DNA of 64,000 bases from Stemphylium vesicarium (GCA_004380135.1 QXCR01000037.1:1-64000); one strand, 5' to 3'; counted from the stretch's first letter, positions 30,512 to 43,041 are shown. Notes: a model not told the origin generated them from the sequence alone. Translations and numbers: made by a program.

Positions 30512-33234
30512 TCAAAAATTGGCCAATCCGTTCTTAGAATGGCGTTTGCTAAAGCGCTTCCTACCCTTGATCGAGTCAGTATCACCCTGGTCTTTGCGAA
30601 GGTGGCCACCATGACCACCGTGCCGTGAGGCGGGGATGTTGACGCCCTCGAGGGCAGAGTCGCCTCCCAACGTACTTGTGGGAGTAGTGTGATTCGAGAC
30701 GAGCTCGTTGAGGCCTGCATCTGCAGAGTACGAGTTTGTCATTGTTTGCGCAAAAGCGTAGTCCCGGGCTTGCTCGATGCTGTCGAGCCACTCTTGGCTC
30801 GAGTATTTGCTGCCATCGGGGTCGCTGGTGGTGCTTTTGGGATCTTCAAAGACGTACTGCTTGTCTCGCTGGATGCAATGTTAGTTGGTAGTTTTTTGTT
30901 GCTAAGGGCAAGGTTCAAACTTACTGTTTCTACGAGCCAAGCAGTGAGACCCTTGGAATCTTGAAATGATCGCCATGCACACCCTGCTGAGAGCAGGGAT
31001 ATTTCCTCCTTCAGCTTCTTGTCGTTGGTGCCTGCTGCGCACATCAGTACGCGTGCATTGGACGTTATCATTACGAGCCGCTGTCGCTTCTTGACAGTGT
31101 TACCGCCAAAGAAGCGTGAGAACTTTTTGGGTGGCTCCACGGGCTCTTCCTTTCCGCCAACGACATGGCCTGGCGGATGTTGTGTGACAAACATGTTGCC
31201 CAGCTTCAATATCCGTTCGTCTCGCTTTGTAAGGACCGGAGACCAGTCAATGTCGAGCTGGGAGGGAGGCGGTAATTCGGTGATGAGCCGGGGCTTCGGT
31301 CGTGCTTGGGGTTGGTTGGGCATTGCTGCTGCGGGTGTGGAAGGTCCTGGGAGGGTGTTACTGGTGTGCCCTTCTTGTGACGAGGGACTGGCAATACCGT
31401 TGAGCTTGATGGGCTCTTGGGCAGGCAGACTGTAGGCCTTTAAGCGCGGCGCCTTCTGCTTCCATAATCCTTTGCCCCATTGTACTCCGTCAAAGAAGGC
31501 GTGGTTCTTGGTGTGCTCCATAGGTAGTCGCGTCAATGGATCCAGGACCAGGAGCCGTTCGACCAAATCCTTTGCAAGCGGAGGGAAGCCATCCGGGAAT
31601 GAATATTCGAGTCCGACGATTTTCTGAAAGGTCATGTACTCGTTTGCAGCCTTGAATGGAGGTCGCCCGGCGAGTAATTGGTAGATGATGCAGCCAAAGG
31701 CCCATAGGTCGCTCGCTTTGCATGCGTTCTTGTCCGTCAGTAGTTCGGGGGAAACATACTCTGCGGTTCCAACAAACGACTGCGCGCGGTCCATCTCTGC
31801 GTTTTCCAGAGGGTCGCCTGTAGATCCATTTGCTTTTTTCTGGTCCAGTATTTTTGCTGTGCCAAAATCTGTAATTTTGACATGCATGGCGTCGTCGAGC
31901 AGCACGTTTTCGGGCTTCAAGTCTCGGTGTATTACGCCCTTGTTGTGCATGTAGTCGATGGCGTCTAATATTTGTGATCCGTAGAATCGCGTGCACTCGA
32001 TGTCGAAGGTGCCCATTTTCTTGAGGAAGCCCAGCAGTTCACCGCCGGCTGCGAGGTCGAGAACAAAGTATAGCGAGCGTTCGTCTTGGAAGGTGTAGTA
32101 GAGGCGGACGATACCGGGATGTTCCGTCAGTCGGTTGAGGGTGTCTTTTTCAATGTTGACGTATTTGACCTTTTTCTCCTTGATGATGTGGCGCTTATCG
32201 AGCACCTTGATTGCGTATTCGCGCAGTGTCTGGCGGTCTGTCGCGGCCAAGACGGTACTGTAGGAGCCCTCGCCCAGCGTGCGCCCAAAATTGAAGTCCT
32301 TGACGCCCTTTTTGACCACGCGGGTGATGGGTCTGCCGTTCTGGTCCAGGTCCTGTCTGGTGCTCACGGCGGCGCCCCGGTCTTTCCACTCCTCGCTGCT
32401 GGACAGCGGTCCGCCCTCGGCACCGTATGGCGAGCTCGACAATTGTGATATTCCGGGCACAGAGGGGTCCATGGGTATCCGCCGCGAGCTTCTCCGCGGT
32501 GGTAGGGGGCCATTCATAACCTGCATCTGTGCCGACTGGCGGTAGGGGTCTCTCCGGCTGGCCTCTCGCGTCGGCATAGCTCCCGGGGCGACACGCGAGC
32601 TCGCTGTCCTCCGTATGTCGGCCTGCATGGCGTCGTCGTTGTATCTGTAGGTGCCCGGGGCGGTGGTGGACGAGGTGGAGAGGTTGGGGTGCTGGTACAT
32701 GCTCGTGGACATGGGGCGCTCCCGCATGGGCTGCGACGTGGGCGCCTGGCTCCGCTGCTGCTGGAGTAATGGAGCGGCGGCATAGGAAGGGTATGAGGCC
32801 TGGTGCTGGGCCTGGTGCTGGGCCTGGTGGGCTAAGGGCATCGACTGGCGGTGCGAGAGGCGCGGCGAGTGGGATGACGACGAGGCAGAGGCAGTCTCGG
32901 CCAGGGGGGAGGGGAAGCCCGCTGGCGAGCCTGAGGGCGAGGTGCCGTAGGCATTGCTGGCGACGCCGAGCGAGTCTGAGGCTGCCGGCTCTTCTTCTTC
33001 TATTGACGAGTATGAATACGTGGGGTCCTGGGGCTGCGGTCTCTCGGTGACGGCGCGCGACGGCGATGCTGATGACGCGGGCTGCAGCGGCGCGGCACTG
33101 GCGTCGTCGGCCGTGTGCTGGTGGTGGTGGTGTTGCTGCTGCTGCTCGTGCTCGTCGTCCTCGTCTGGATTCGCGATGCGCAGTCCGCCGAGCGTCTGCG
33201 ACAGGCTCAGGTCGCCATTCATCGTGGCGGCCAC
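30512..33234 (-). CDS. PDK1/Pkh-type AGC protein kinase with PH domain, 888 aa
   Basis: It is the fungal counterpart of PDK1 (Pkh1/2), which phosphorylates the activation loop of other AGC kinases in sphingolipid and cell-integrity signalling. Exon 1 is 30925-33234 and exon 2 is 30512-30868; the 56-nt intron has an ACTAAC branch site. A disordered Gln/His/Ser-rich N-terminus of ~310 residues is followed by the kinase domain (about 311-575): GEGSYSTVLAA loop, AIKVLDKRH (Lys ~343), HRDLKPENVLL (~436), DFGTAKIL (~456) and activation segment SFVGTAEYVSPELL. The C-terminal PH-type domain (KRQRLVMITSNARVLMCAA to QYVFEDPKSTTSDPDGSKYS) is completed only by the splice. The start may be Met1 or Met5. 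Confidence 0.95.
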
Positions 33235-33818
33235 TGGGCAGCACTGGCGGTAAACGAGCGAAAGGGTGCAAGTAGCGAAGGGACCACCCGCGGCGCGTCA
33301 AAGTAGCCTCGATTAGCGTGCGGGATACGAGCGTACAACGGAGGCATGGCAGGGGCCCAGAGGCCAGTAAACGGGGAGAGAGCTTCTAATGCCTCGGGGT
33401 GAGGATATGGGGCTACCCGTGATGCTGGAGACCGGAGGTGATGCCATGTCTCGGCAAATGGCTGACGAAACCTCCTTCAGCCCATCATCATCATCAACAC
33501 CACCACCGCACCGCAACCGCCCATTGCACAGATGCCTTCGCAGTGCTGCTTCTCGTGCGACGCCACATATATGCACAGTTGTATGCGAAGGAAGCCCGTC
33601 GCATGTTACGCACAATTAATTCCTTGCATGCATCCCCGAGACTATCCCTGTCACATGCAACTCACTCACTAGGTACATACTTGACCAAACCATCATCATG
33701 GCCATGCAATTGTGGAAGGCACCGCTTCATCTATCGCTGCCAACACAGGACACCGCAATGGGACTTTCCAATCAACCAAACAAGATGAGGAAACTGCAAT
33801 GGCTCACGATAGGCTTAC
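33235..33818. other. divergent intergenic region, no extra gene
   Basis: Promoter region between the kinase gene and the next plus-strand gene. It contains short CAT/CAC repeats near 33482-33510. Confidence 0.5.
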
Positions 33819-36452
33819 ATGGCAATATGTTCGTCGCGGGTGGCATCTCATCCTCCTGCATCTTGGTACACTCCACTTTTGGACCCCGGCATCCCATACC
33901 ACGCCCTCCAGTCGGTCGCCATTCGCTTGCACTGTTGGTACAGCATGTTACGTCTGAGACCCTCAGAGCTTACCTTGACGCCTGACGATGTCGACGAGAC
34001 ATTTCGTCGTATAGCACTTAGGCAAACATCAAGACCACGACAACACTTACCCATGCAGCCCCTCGGACAGCCCGGTCGACCTATTCTCCGACGCGGTCCA
34101 CAGAGATCGGTCCGGGACGCCATCACTGCCCCAGGACACATTCCAATCATTCAACCTCAGCAAGCCGTATTCACTTCTGTGGATGAGGACGACGAGCACA
34201 CATCTGATCATGAGGCGGCACAATCGACATTTCGTGATAGTAGTCCCGCAGCCTCTGATTTCTCTACTTCGGAAAGCAACCATGGGTTAGTAGCCCCGCC
34301 AGTGTCGCCCGTGACCCATACTACGCAGCTTCCATTTCGCCCCAGATCAGATAGCCTTGGGTTGGTCGACCAGTCGCCTGCCGATATACAAGCTGTACGG
34401 ACTTCCCACACGACACCAAGTCGTCCCTCTGCATTCGCAACGCCAGGCTCGGCCAGGAGTATTGATAGTGCTATACGGTCTACACGGTCGCCCTCAGCCG
34501 ACTCTGCTTCAAGCACATCAAGACTACGAGGCGGCGGACGCACGAGTGGCCATCATGTTCACAACGCTCGCGATTCCACTCACCCGCCCTCACCATTGCA
34601 CCAGATGCAAAGACTCAATTCACCTGCTCAGCAAGCGTCTCCGGGTGACCCTACCAAACCACCGACTAGCCCTAGCCCAGGCCACCCCACGCTCTACTTG
34701 AAAGGGTATTTCGCCCAAACTCCTAATGGGACCGGGTATCGTTTTCTTGAGCGTCTTCCGCACAGTGAGCCGCGATATAGTAGTGGTCGTCAGGCGCCTG
34801 TTGTACGAAGCCTCTCTTCGAGTGCCGCCCCGTCGTCACGTGTCGTGAGCCGAAGCCAAGACCATTCTGACCACCCATCTGACGACGTGTTCGGTACCGT
34901 ACCAGTATCAGGGCCCATTGCTAGAAGCCGTCGCGGTTCCTGGGGTTCGACCCCTCGAGACCGTTATGTCTCCACTGCATCAGCCAAGCTTTATACTTCT
35001 GTAGGCTCGCGACAATCACATCAGCCAAGCGCGAGGTCGAGACAATTCAGCAGCGACGCTACTGGCGCCAGCTCTGCTTACTCTTGGTATGGTTCCCTTC
35101 CATCTGATACACGGTTTCCAAGCAGTGCACGTTCGTCACAGCATGAAGCATCCCATCAACTCGATGGAGCTGGGCCTTCCAACTTGGGTCATCATTCTTC
35201 GCGTCCTACGAATGGTTTCAGGGAACTTCGTTCACCATCCGCAGCTAGTTCCGTCTACTCCTCGCCAAACGCCGCTGTTTCTGGTCTGCATGGGCTTTCT
35301 CCACTTCCGTCGATGCCCTATACACGTATTCAAAATGAGTCTGTGTCTTCGCCAGCAGCACCCAGCCCCTTCGATCAAGTTTCAGGGGGATTCGTCGATG
35401 CCGCAACCGCCGTAATCCATGATCTACAGTCGCCTCTTGATGCATATGCAGAGCACTATCAGCGTGAGTTACAAGCCCAGCATATTCGACCGGCTGTCCC
35501 CGCCCACGCGAACCCTTCATTATCTAGCGTCGGAGGTTCACAAGCACGTCGATCAAGCCAGAGCCAGAACACCCGGCCTAGTAATCTGGCTCAATTCGCA
35601 CCTGGTCCCAGGCCTATAGCGTCTCGTCAAGGTCAGCGTCGTACACTTGGAACTCAGCAGCGTTCTTCTGAACATCTAGCACGGTCTGCAACGTATCGCT
35701 CGAATATCTCCACCAGATCAAGTCAACCCACAAGGTTAGAACACCGCTCCAGTGAGAACGCTCCAGTGCTAGCACACTTCAATCAAGGTGATGCGGCTCG
35801 TCATGGCCGGGTGCAGACACAGAGAGCAGCCTATGAACGCTTACAAAATCCTGCTCGCGCCATGCACACTGGAGCTGTAGGAGGTACTGACATGTTCGCA
35901 TTCCGTCACAGCATGCCACAGACAACGACCCCTTACGACCGGTCCAACCGACCACGCGATCACGCACCTCACCATCACAACGAAATGCGTCCGAGCAGCC
36001 CCTTCCCAATGCACCAACCGCGACAGACATCTCAGAGCCACACTCACCACGGAACACATGGCAGCTCACCCATCCTGCCCCGACTCCCTCCCCACCAAGG
36101 CTCCCGACCGCATGTTCCCACCCATACGTATCATCCAGCGCCCGGCACTCTTCGCCTGCAACCCACGCGCGACAGCCCTCTGACCGCCCTCGCCTTCGAG
36201 CAGGGCAGCGGTACCACAAGCAGACGTCCACATTCTCCGCTTATCCGTACCACCACCGTCGCTATGGCACGTACGCACCGTCGCATCCCAGCCGAACAGC
36301 GCGACCAGGAGAACGATGGCGATAGAGCGCTGATGCGGAGGGAGGAAGCTAGTGTGCACGCGCGCTATGGCGAGGACGAGCAGCAGAGGAGTTTGATGAA
36401 TGAGACGCCTCCGCGGATTGGACGTGTTGAGCGGAGGATGATGGAGGGGTGA
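33819..36452 (+). CDS. large disordered Ser/Arg/Pro-rich protein, up to 877 aa
   Basis: Single long frame. The only structured-looking part is the N-terminus: YHALQSVAIRLHCWYSMLRL followed by RPSELTLTPDDVDETFRRIA. The rest is low-complexity Ser/Arg/Pro/His/Gln with repeated SSVYSS-, RSSQ- and HSSRP-like words and no known domain. The translation start could be 33819 or the in-frame ATG at 33945 (MLRLRPSELTL). The conserved-looking block begins before 33945, so I prefer the longer form; an upstream exon is also possible. I do not recognise a family. The long uninterrupted frame (2.6 kb at balanced composition) is itself good evidence that the gene is real. Confidence 0.72.
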   Translation: MAICSSRVASHPPASWYTPLLDPGIPYHALQSVAIRLHCWYSMLRLRPSELTLTPDDVDETFRRIALRQTSRPRQHLPMQPLGQPGRPILRRGPQRSVRDAITAPGHIPIIQPQQAVFTSVDEDDEHTSDHEAAQSTFRDSSPAASDFSTSESNHGLVAPPVSPVTHTTQLPFRPRSDSLGLVDQSPADIQAVRTSHTTPSRPSAFATPGSARSIDSAIRSTRSPSADSASSTSRLRGGGRTSGHHVHNARDSTHPPSPLHQMQRLNSPAQQASPGDPTKPPTSPSPGHPTLYLKGYFAQTPNGTGYRFLERLPHSEPRYSSGRQAPVVRSLSSSAAPSSRVVSRSQDHSDHPSDDVFGTVPVSGPIARSRRGSWGSTPRDRYVSTASAKLYTSVGSRQSHQPSARSRQFSSDATGASSAYSWYGSLPSDTRFPSSARSSQHEASHQLDGAGPSNLGHHSSRPTNGFRELRSPSAASSVYSSPNAAVSGLHGLSPLPSMPYTRIQNESVSSPAAPSPFDQVSGGFVDAATAVIHDLQSPLDAYAEHYQRELQAQHIRPAVPAHANPSLSSVGGSQARRSSQSQNTRPSNLAQFAPGPRPIASRQGQRRTLGTQQRSSEHLARSATYRSNISTRSSQPTRLEHRSSENAPVLAHFNQGDAARHGRVQTQRAAYERLQNPARAMHTGAVGGTDMFAFRHSMPQTTTPYDRSNRPRDHAPHHHNEMRPSSPFPMHQPRQTSQSHTHHGTHGSSPILPRLPPHQGSRPHVPTHTYHPAPGTLRLQPTRDSPLTALAFEQGSGTTSRRPHSPLIRTTTVAMARTHRRIPAEQRDQENDGDRALMRREEASVHARYGEDEQQRSLMNETPPRIGRVERRMMEG

Positions 36453-39276
36453 TAGAGTAGGTGGGTGTTTGTTATTCTTGTTGGAAGTAGCGTATGCCTG
36501 TTGGACTTGACTGGGAACTGGTACAGATTCTTGACTAACGCGCGCAACATTGCGCAACTTGTATGCGTACAAGTATGAATCACGTGCCCTCCTTAATTTA
36601 TATTGTTACAATCTTGTTCCCATATGCTGGAGCGGGAACTACGCTGTACTCACGCAATCACGGGGTATTTTCTCATGTTTTGATTTTCTTCCATTCTTCA
36701 TCCTTACTATGTTGCACGCACACACATACTACTACCTAAAAACCCGCAGTCGCAGAAAACCCTGTATCCCTTGTGTGTATGAAATAACTCAAACGACTGC
36801 GTCAGAAAGAAAGCACGGGAATATATTTTGATCGGCAGATATTTGATATGGTACTTTGCTTATCAAATTTGTGTGCTTGGATAGACGTGACAAAACTTCA
36901 TCAAGGAGTCCATGAACACCACGATATGCAAGCATCTTCAAGATCTACAAGAAACAAACGAAAAGCGAGATAGCAAAACTACAACATCACATCCATTTAC
37001 ATCCTATATATCATGTCTAGCTTTCCGATTACCAGACACGAGCTCACTCAGCGCCCCCTCATCCCTCACCCTCAGCCCATTCCCCCTCCCAACCAGAAAG
37101 CTCTTATCGCAAATAAGACTCACATCACATGCACATTCGGATACAGCGGACCTAACACCCCCTCAATACTAATACCAACACGCAACGGCTTGTTTCACAA
37201 TATGCAATATGCAGCTTCGAGATTTTTCCTCCTCTCTCTCGCAGGCGGGCGGGCGTTATGTACACGGTGTCTTGCATCTTAGCATAACGGTAAGAGGACG
37301 TTAGCAGCCCAAGCTCCGTTGCATGACTCGACTCGACTTGACGAGACGGGATGGGACAGGACTGGACTGGACACGACACGTCGAGAGCGGAAAGCGGAGG
37401 ACCCCGCGGACGGGTGAAGGTATGCGTTGTTCTACCTGCGGCACGGTATGCGAGAAAGAGCGAGAGCAATCGTCTGCATAGCATGACAATCATCACGAAA
37501 AGTCAGTTTCGTTGGTGCTCGATTGCATCCGCTCCTGCATCCCGCATTGTGGTCTAGAGCCCCAAGTTCTACCGTCGAGAGGATGAATTGCAAATTGCGC
37601 AATTGCCAAGAAGACGTGTTTTTGTACCTAGAGCCACAGGTCGGCGTCTTGATTTGGACGGTACACTATGGATTTCTGCGCCTGATCTGGAACTTTGGCT
37701 TATTCATGTGTTTGGTACGATGGGTCGTAGTCTGCCACTGGCTCGATGCGGGGACCATTGTCCTCGGCAAGGGGAGGGGCATGGCGTGGCGGAGACAAAG
37801 GGCTCTCGTGGCTGCGGCGCAGTGGGCGGACGACGACTACGACGACTACTACATACTACCAGACGTGATGGGGCCTGCCTAGGAGGGCCACGACTCTTTT
37901 CTTGTGGCCCCAGCGAGGCGATGACGACGGTTCGCAGCTGAGAAGCTGAAACCTCGAAGCGCTGAGCGCGTCGGCCACCCGTAACACACGCAACCGCCGA
38001 CTCTCAAACAACAACAGCAAAGCAAAATACCCGGAGGCTTACAGAAGTCAGGGTCGCCCAGAACGTCCAGAACGGTTGCGACGACTTCTAAAGTTGCCAT
38101 ATCTGGGGGTGTTACAAGCGCTTCTTGGTGGGCGGCTCGCACGAACCTGGCGGCCTCGATATAGCAGCCAGCCGCTGGGTGGGGGATTTTTGGCGGCGAC
38201 TAGTACAAGAGCCTCATCTGGCGCTTCGGGCTAGGTAACCATCTTAGGCTCTTGGGGGTTATGCAGGGGTGTCTGGATTTGAGATTGACGAGGTGAGGTG
38301 ATGTTTGTGTGGGAGAGTCCGTCTTTCAACGGCTGCGCGCTGAAAACTTCGGCGGAGGGGAAGCACCATACAGGCAGATGGTAGCGGCATCACCGAGACA
38401 GGACTTGCATTCCCCTCTGCAGAGACATACTGTAGAGGCAGATGTCTCAGTCTCGGTTTGCCACGACCTTCTGGAAGAAGCAAAGAGGAGGCTGGAGACG
38501 TGATTGGTGGAGTGGCTGAGGCGGTGCAAGCGGCTGTTGAAGGGCCTCGAAACTGTGTGGCCACGACGATGAATGGTCGACTTTTAGTTGCATAAGAAGA
38601 AGAGTCTCGAATACAGGATGAGCATGGTAGGATCGCAGTAGTCTCGCAGGCGTGCTTGCTGTCATCTGCCGTAGACCACACAGACTGGTCATTCGTCGGA
38701 TGTAAACAGGAAAGTTGAAACAGACGATGACTTGTTTGCAATGCGCCTTGGCCAATCGAGGCGGTATGCCGGCCTTAGACCCTGCGCATGACGGCGATCG
38801 ATGGGCCGTGGTGGAGCTGCCCGAGCCTGGTGCACCATCTGGCCGACCCGAGTCGCGATAGACACGCTGTCATGCGGACTGACAGATGGCAGCCCTGGAG
38901 GGCTCTGATCGGGCTTGGTATGCAGTGCACTGCTACTTTGCAGAATGCGACGGCGTCGTCTGTATGAGTGGCTACCGAGGTTTTTGCCGGATATTGACTG
39001 CTGAACAAGACTGCTGAGCCACACTGCTCTATGGGTTCGAGCAGTCTCTGCCTGCTACGCCCAACTAACCACGCATGCCAACGCGTGTTCGTGAGGCAAG
39101 ATGCTTTTCCAACCCAATACTGCCGATGATGCCCTGCGTGCCCGGTGTATCCTGGCCTGCACTGCAAAAAGAGGCTGGGGAAACTCGCATCTCGCCTTGC
39201 TTTCCCTGCAACTTTGGGCCACATGTGCGTCACCGCCGTGCTGGCAAAAAGCCGACGAGTGCGTGGTGGCAGGATG
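36453..39276. other. intergenic, 2.8 kb, no gene recognised
   Basis: Several frames of 60-220 codons exist, including two overlapping frames around 37523-37941 and one at 39075-39737. None has a domain, a signal peptide or good splice context. A low-complexity GACTCGACTTGACGAGA-like stretch lies near 37327-37382. Part of this region may be promoter for the cyclin gene downstream. Confidence 0.45.
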
Positions 39277-40485
39277 GTCTCCCCAGATATAGGGAAGCAG
39301 GTGTGCTGCTACTGCGTGGTCGCATACTATTCATCCACCACCGCCATTCGGGTCCACTCTACACGACTCACCGCCTCAATATCCGACTCCCAACTCGGGA
39401 ACGTGACCCAACCCAAGTGCCAGCAGACCCTCTAGTCCCGGCCGGCTTGCCCCCCAAGCACGAGATACATATCATTGCCCACCGCTGCCGCAAAACTCGA
39501 ACGCCCTGCAGCGACAAGGAAACGTTGTTGTCGTCGCCGCCGCCGTTGTTCTCGCCCTCTCTCTCCCTCTCGCTCTGCCCTCCACTCAATCTCCAACAGC
39601 CCGTTGTGCAAAACGCCGCATCTCTCAAACACAGTCGACTGCCTTCGAAACGCGACTCGCATCACGGCTCTATTGGCTCTCGCGTCCTGTCGCTCAGAGA
39701 GCCCTGCGCTGCCTGCAAACCATTGGCTTGCACTTGAAACACTCTATTCCTGGGGTCCTGCACACTCGCACTCGCAATCTTGCTCCCTGCCGAAACTGGC
39801 CATACAGCCGCTGGTCTAAGTCAGGCGTGGCGCGCTACACACCTGTTCGACTCCCGTACCCGGCATCCATTGGATCCCACACGCAGCCGCCGAACCACCA
39901 ACCCGTAGGATTCGACGCTCAACTTAGCATCGCATCTGCACCCGCTCACAAGGGGTCCTGCGTTAATAAGTATCACGCATTTCTGCCGTTGATACCACTC
40001 TCACAGTCAGTGCAAGACTTCCACTTCTCCCATCCTCCTTTTTTTCTTTCCCACCCTGCCATCCTAGCGGTGCAGGTGCCTTCTCTCCACTCCGGTAGTG
40101 ACCATCGCGTTCCACACCTCTCTCCACCCGCATTCCCATATTGGCAGCGCCACCTCACACATCCTCCCTTCCAACTCTAAAAAATACCTTTGTTTCCGCT
40201 TCGCGCCTTCCGACTGGTCTCGGACATTCTTCGCTCTTAATAATTCTGCTGCCTTGCAATTCCTTGCCCGCTCAACCTCGTCGTGCTGCTGCTACCAAGC
40301 CACATACGAACAGCCTCGGACACACGCTTACCATCGTCCAGACCGGAACTTGCAGTTACGCCTCGCAGGGCATAATCGTTTTCAATCAACATCCCTGTCG
40401 CTCAGCATCACCTACCTAGGTTGACATTCACTTTTAAGACTTCACTACATCCCCGACTTGGACATACTCCACACATACCATCGCC
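39277..40485 (+). promoter_or_regulatory. ATG-free, pyrimidine-rich leader of the Pcl-type cyclin gene
   Basis: Reading the plus strand line by line, I find no ATG in any frame between the one at 39274 and the start codon of the cyclin at 40486, a run of 1209 bases. The region is C- and T-rich. Avoidance of upstream start codons over such a length suggests that most of it is transcribed as 5' UTR. Long leaders are known for other fungal G1 cyclin genes. No intron can be excluded. Confidence 0.55.
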
Positions 40486-41556
40486 ATGCCTTACTCACCA
40501 AACCTCGTCGCCGAGAACAATGCGGCTCTGGACCACTTCATCCAGCTCCCAGTGTCACATGACATGATCTCATATCTTGCGCAAAAGGCGACACAAGTCA
40601 TTCGCTGCGAACCCTCCATCAACAAGAACCTCCCACCTACACCCCCAGCATCGCCTCCCCAGCATGCCGCCTCTCACTCCCGGGAGCCTTCCCTTCCATC
40701 CGTCGAAGAGTTCATCACCTCCATTGTCGAGAGGTCGCATGTCCAGACTGCTACCCTGATGTCCTCCCTCGTCTACCTCAGCCGGTTACGGTCACGCCTC
40801 CCTCCCGTTGCCAAGGGCATGCGATGCACCGTCCACCGCATCTTCCTTGCCTCGCTCATCCTTGCGGCTAAGAACCTCAACGACTCCTCGCCCAAGAACA
40901 AGCACTGGGCCAGGTACAGCGCTGTTCGCGGCTACGAGAACTTTGGCTTCTCCATCACCGAGGTCAATCTCATGGAGAAGCAGCTGCTCTTCCTCCTCGA
41001 CTGGGACCTTCGCATCAACACTGAGGATCTCCACTACCACCTTGAGCCCTTCCTAGCTCCCATCCGTGTCTGGCAATCTCGCCAGGCTGAGAAGGCCAGG
41101 CTTGCCGAGAAGGAGAAGGAGCTTGCCCGCCAACAATACCAGCTCACCACCGAGAACCTCTCGCGTTCAGTTCACCCCTACGCATCGAACTCTTCCATGT
41201 CTTCATACGCTTCCCGCCCTCAAAGGCCTCGTTACCACCCATCCTCCCGCGCCCCATCGCGCACCCCATCACTATCACCGCCCACCCGAAGCTCCTCTGT
41301 CTCAACCACGTCGGAATCTCCAGCCAGCTTCCACGATGAGCCATCAGAGGCCGTCCTTCATCGCTACGACGCGGACCAGGGCGCCAATGTTGTATATATC
41401 AATGGCCCTATCCCGTACGCCGCCCCAAAACAGCAACATGCTCTCCCGCTGTATGAACACCAGCCTTCCAAGAAGGTCAAGACATCAGCAGGCGGCATCT
41501 TCAGCAGGATGTTTGGCCAGACCGGCACCTATGCTGGCCGTCAGGCATCCTACTAA
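40486..41556 (+). CDS. Pcl-type (Pho80-family) G1 cyclin, 356 aa
   Basis: It activates a Pho85-type cyclin-dependent kinase in G1 and morphogenesis (known for Pcl1/Pcl2 of yeast and PclA of Aspergillus). The start MPYSPNLVAENNAALDHFIQ is the first ATG in over 1.2 kb. The cyclin fold occupies about residues 80-190: SVEEFITSIVERSHVQTATL, MRCTVHRIFLASLILAAKNL, KHWARYSAVRGYENFGFSI and EKQLLFLLDWDLRINTEDL. A charged helix follows, then a Ser/Pro-rich tail that ends GGIFSRMFGQTGTYAGRQAS. The tail has many SP/TP sites, and SPASFHDEPSE could act as a phosphodegron (inference). There is no intron and the frame is intact. Confidence 0.93.
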   Translation: MPYSPNLVAENNAALDHFIQLPVSHDMISYLAQKATQVIRCEPSINKNLPPTPPASPPQHAASHSREPSLPSVEEFITSIVERSHVQTATLMSSLVYLSRLRSRLPPVAKGMRCTVHRIFLASLILAAKNLNDSSPKNKHWARYSAVRGYENFGFSITEVNLMEKQLLFLLDWDLRINTEDLHYHLEPFLAPIRVWQSRQAEKARLAEKEKELARQQYQLTTENLSRSVHPYASNSSMSSYASRPQRPRYHPSSRAPSRTPSLSPPTRSSSVSTTSESPASFHDEPSEAVLHRYDADQGANVVYINGPIPYAAPKQQHALPLYEHQPSKKVKTSAGGIFSRMFGQTGTYAGRQASY

Positions 41557-43041
41557 TTCCATTCGCTATTTTCAACACCACAGTCGCTCATCAACTCTAC
41601 GATTTTCTTTATTTTGTTTTTTGTTTTCCACCTGGTTTCACCAAAGAGAAACAGACACATCCCGCGGATGACATGAATCTGATGAAGAATGCTCACTGGA
41701 TGGGACATTTTTCCGTCACAAAGTTGCATTAGCAGGCGTTTTCTCCATCTATCCTCAGCATTTGCATAGCACAGCACAGCATTGTACCGGCGTTGGGATA
41801 TCACGGCTCATCACATCATCTTTTTTTATTATAACCGCTCGGCGCGCCGAACATATAGTTTAAACTTGTTAAAGCATCATCTCCGCTCCCTGCTCCCTTG
41901 TCTCGGGACGGGTGACGCGAGTAATGGGGAAAAAATCAAATCCATCTATTAAACGTGTACATTCCTTCCAAACAAAATCTCATGCATGACAGGTGATGGA
42001 TGTGAAGGAAACCGAGGTTCACGTTCGTTTTGAGCTTGGCAACGGGCCTCGCTTCCGCTCCTTGCTGTCTCCTTGCAATCTCCGTAGATTGCATGTCTGA
42101 CCGGGGACGTTGCGAGCGCACGCGCTAGGGTGAGACGGCTATCGCGTCGTACGGCAAGGCAGGGTTATCGTACGGCAATGCTGGGCTGGCAGTAGTTCTC
42201 TTTTTTTATTTATTGAGCTAGCGGGAACGAATGTTGCTTTCAGCTAGCTGTGCGTGACTCATTTATATGACGTGAAGGAACGGGATGGATATACGAGTCC
42301 TAAGTAAGCCAAAAGAAAAGACGGATTTGCAGCTTGAGCTTGTTGATCCTATGCAAAAGCACAAGGCACAGCGCGATCGCTTGGGCCACAGGTAATTCTT
42401 TGCTGGAAATTTGCAGCCGTTGCGGTGCAAATGTTCCGAGTATTCAGCCTAGGGCTGGCTGAGTGTGCATGACGTGCGGCGCTGTATGTGAATCTCTGAA
42501 CAGCGCCCAAGGCATAGATGATGGAGCGTGGAATTCACCGGTCACGTTGTTAGCCCTCGCCTCGTGTGTTGCATGTCCCAGGACCCGAGTTTGCGAAGAG
42601 AGGGAAGTTGACGTCTCAGCCTATCGCTCTGCCTTGTCGATGCCCTTTTACCGGTTGCATGCGCAGCCACGTTGGGCTGACGGACTACTCCTTGACCAAC
42701 CAACAACCAACGAGACGTGTATGAACACACCAACCTGAGGGGAGTGAGCATGCATGCATCTGGGGTTGGAGAGTGTGGAGAGGGTTTTGCGCGTGTCTGG
42801 TAGATGCCGCGGAGGTATCTTGACTGCAATGGCAGAGGCTGAGCCTGAGGCTGAGTTGGACACCGGTGATGGTGGTGTATCGATTGCTGTAGCTGATTTA
42901 CACAGTCTACTTGATAGCAGCAGGCGCGGTAAGCACGGTAGGTACGCTTTCTTCTCTGTCTTTCTTTACGTTTGCATCTACATTCTCTTCCTCACCATCA
43001 ATCATTCAACCGGTCATTTAAGCCGCATTCAACACCCCACC

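Noticed and set aside
32195..33301. 368-codon minus-strand frame over the kinase N-terminus
   Set aside because: Shadow frame of the GC-rich, disordered N-terminus of the PDK1-type kinase.
37275..37350. Possible tRNA: an A-box-like TAGCATAACGG with a weak B-box-like GACTCGACTC downstream
   Set aside because: No acceptor-stem pairing, no proper T-arm sequence and no convincing anticodon stem; the downstream part is a low-complexity repeat.
37523..37941. Two overlapping plus-strand frames of about 120 codons
   Set aside because: No domain, no signal peptide, poor composition; both frames being open together suggests chance.
39075..39737. 220-codon plus-strand frame
   Set aside because: Low-complexity Arg/Pro/Ser product with no features, overlapping the ATG-free cyclin leader.
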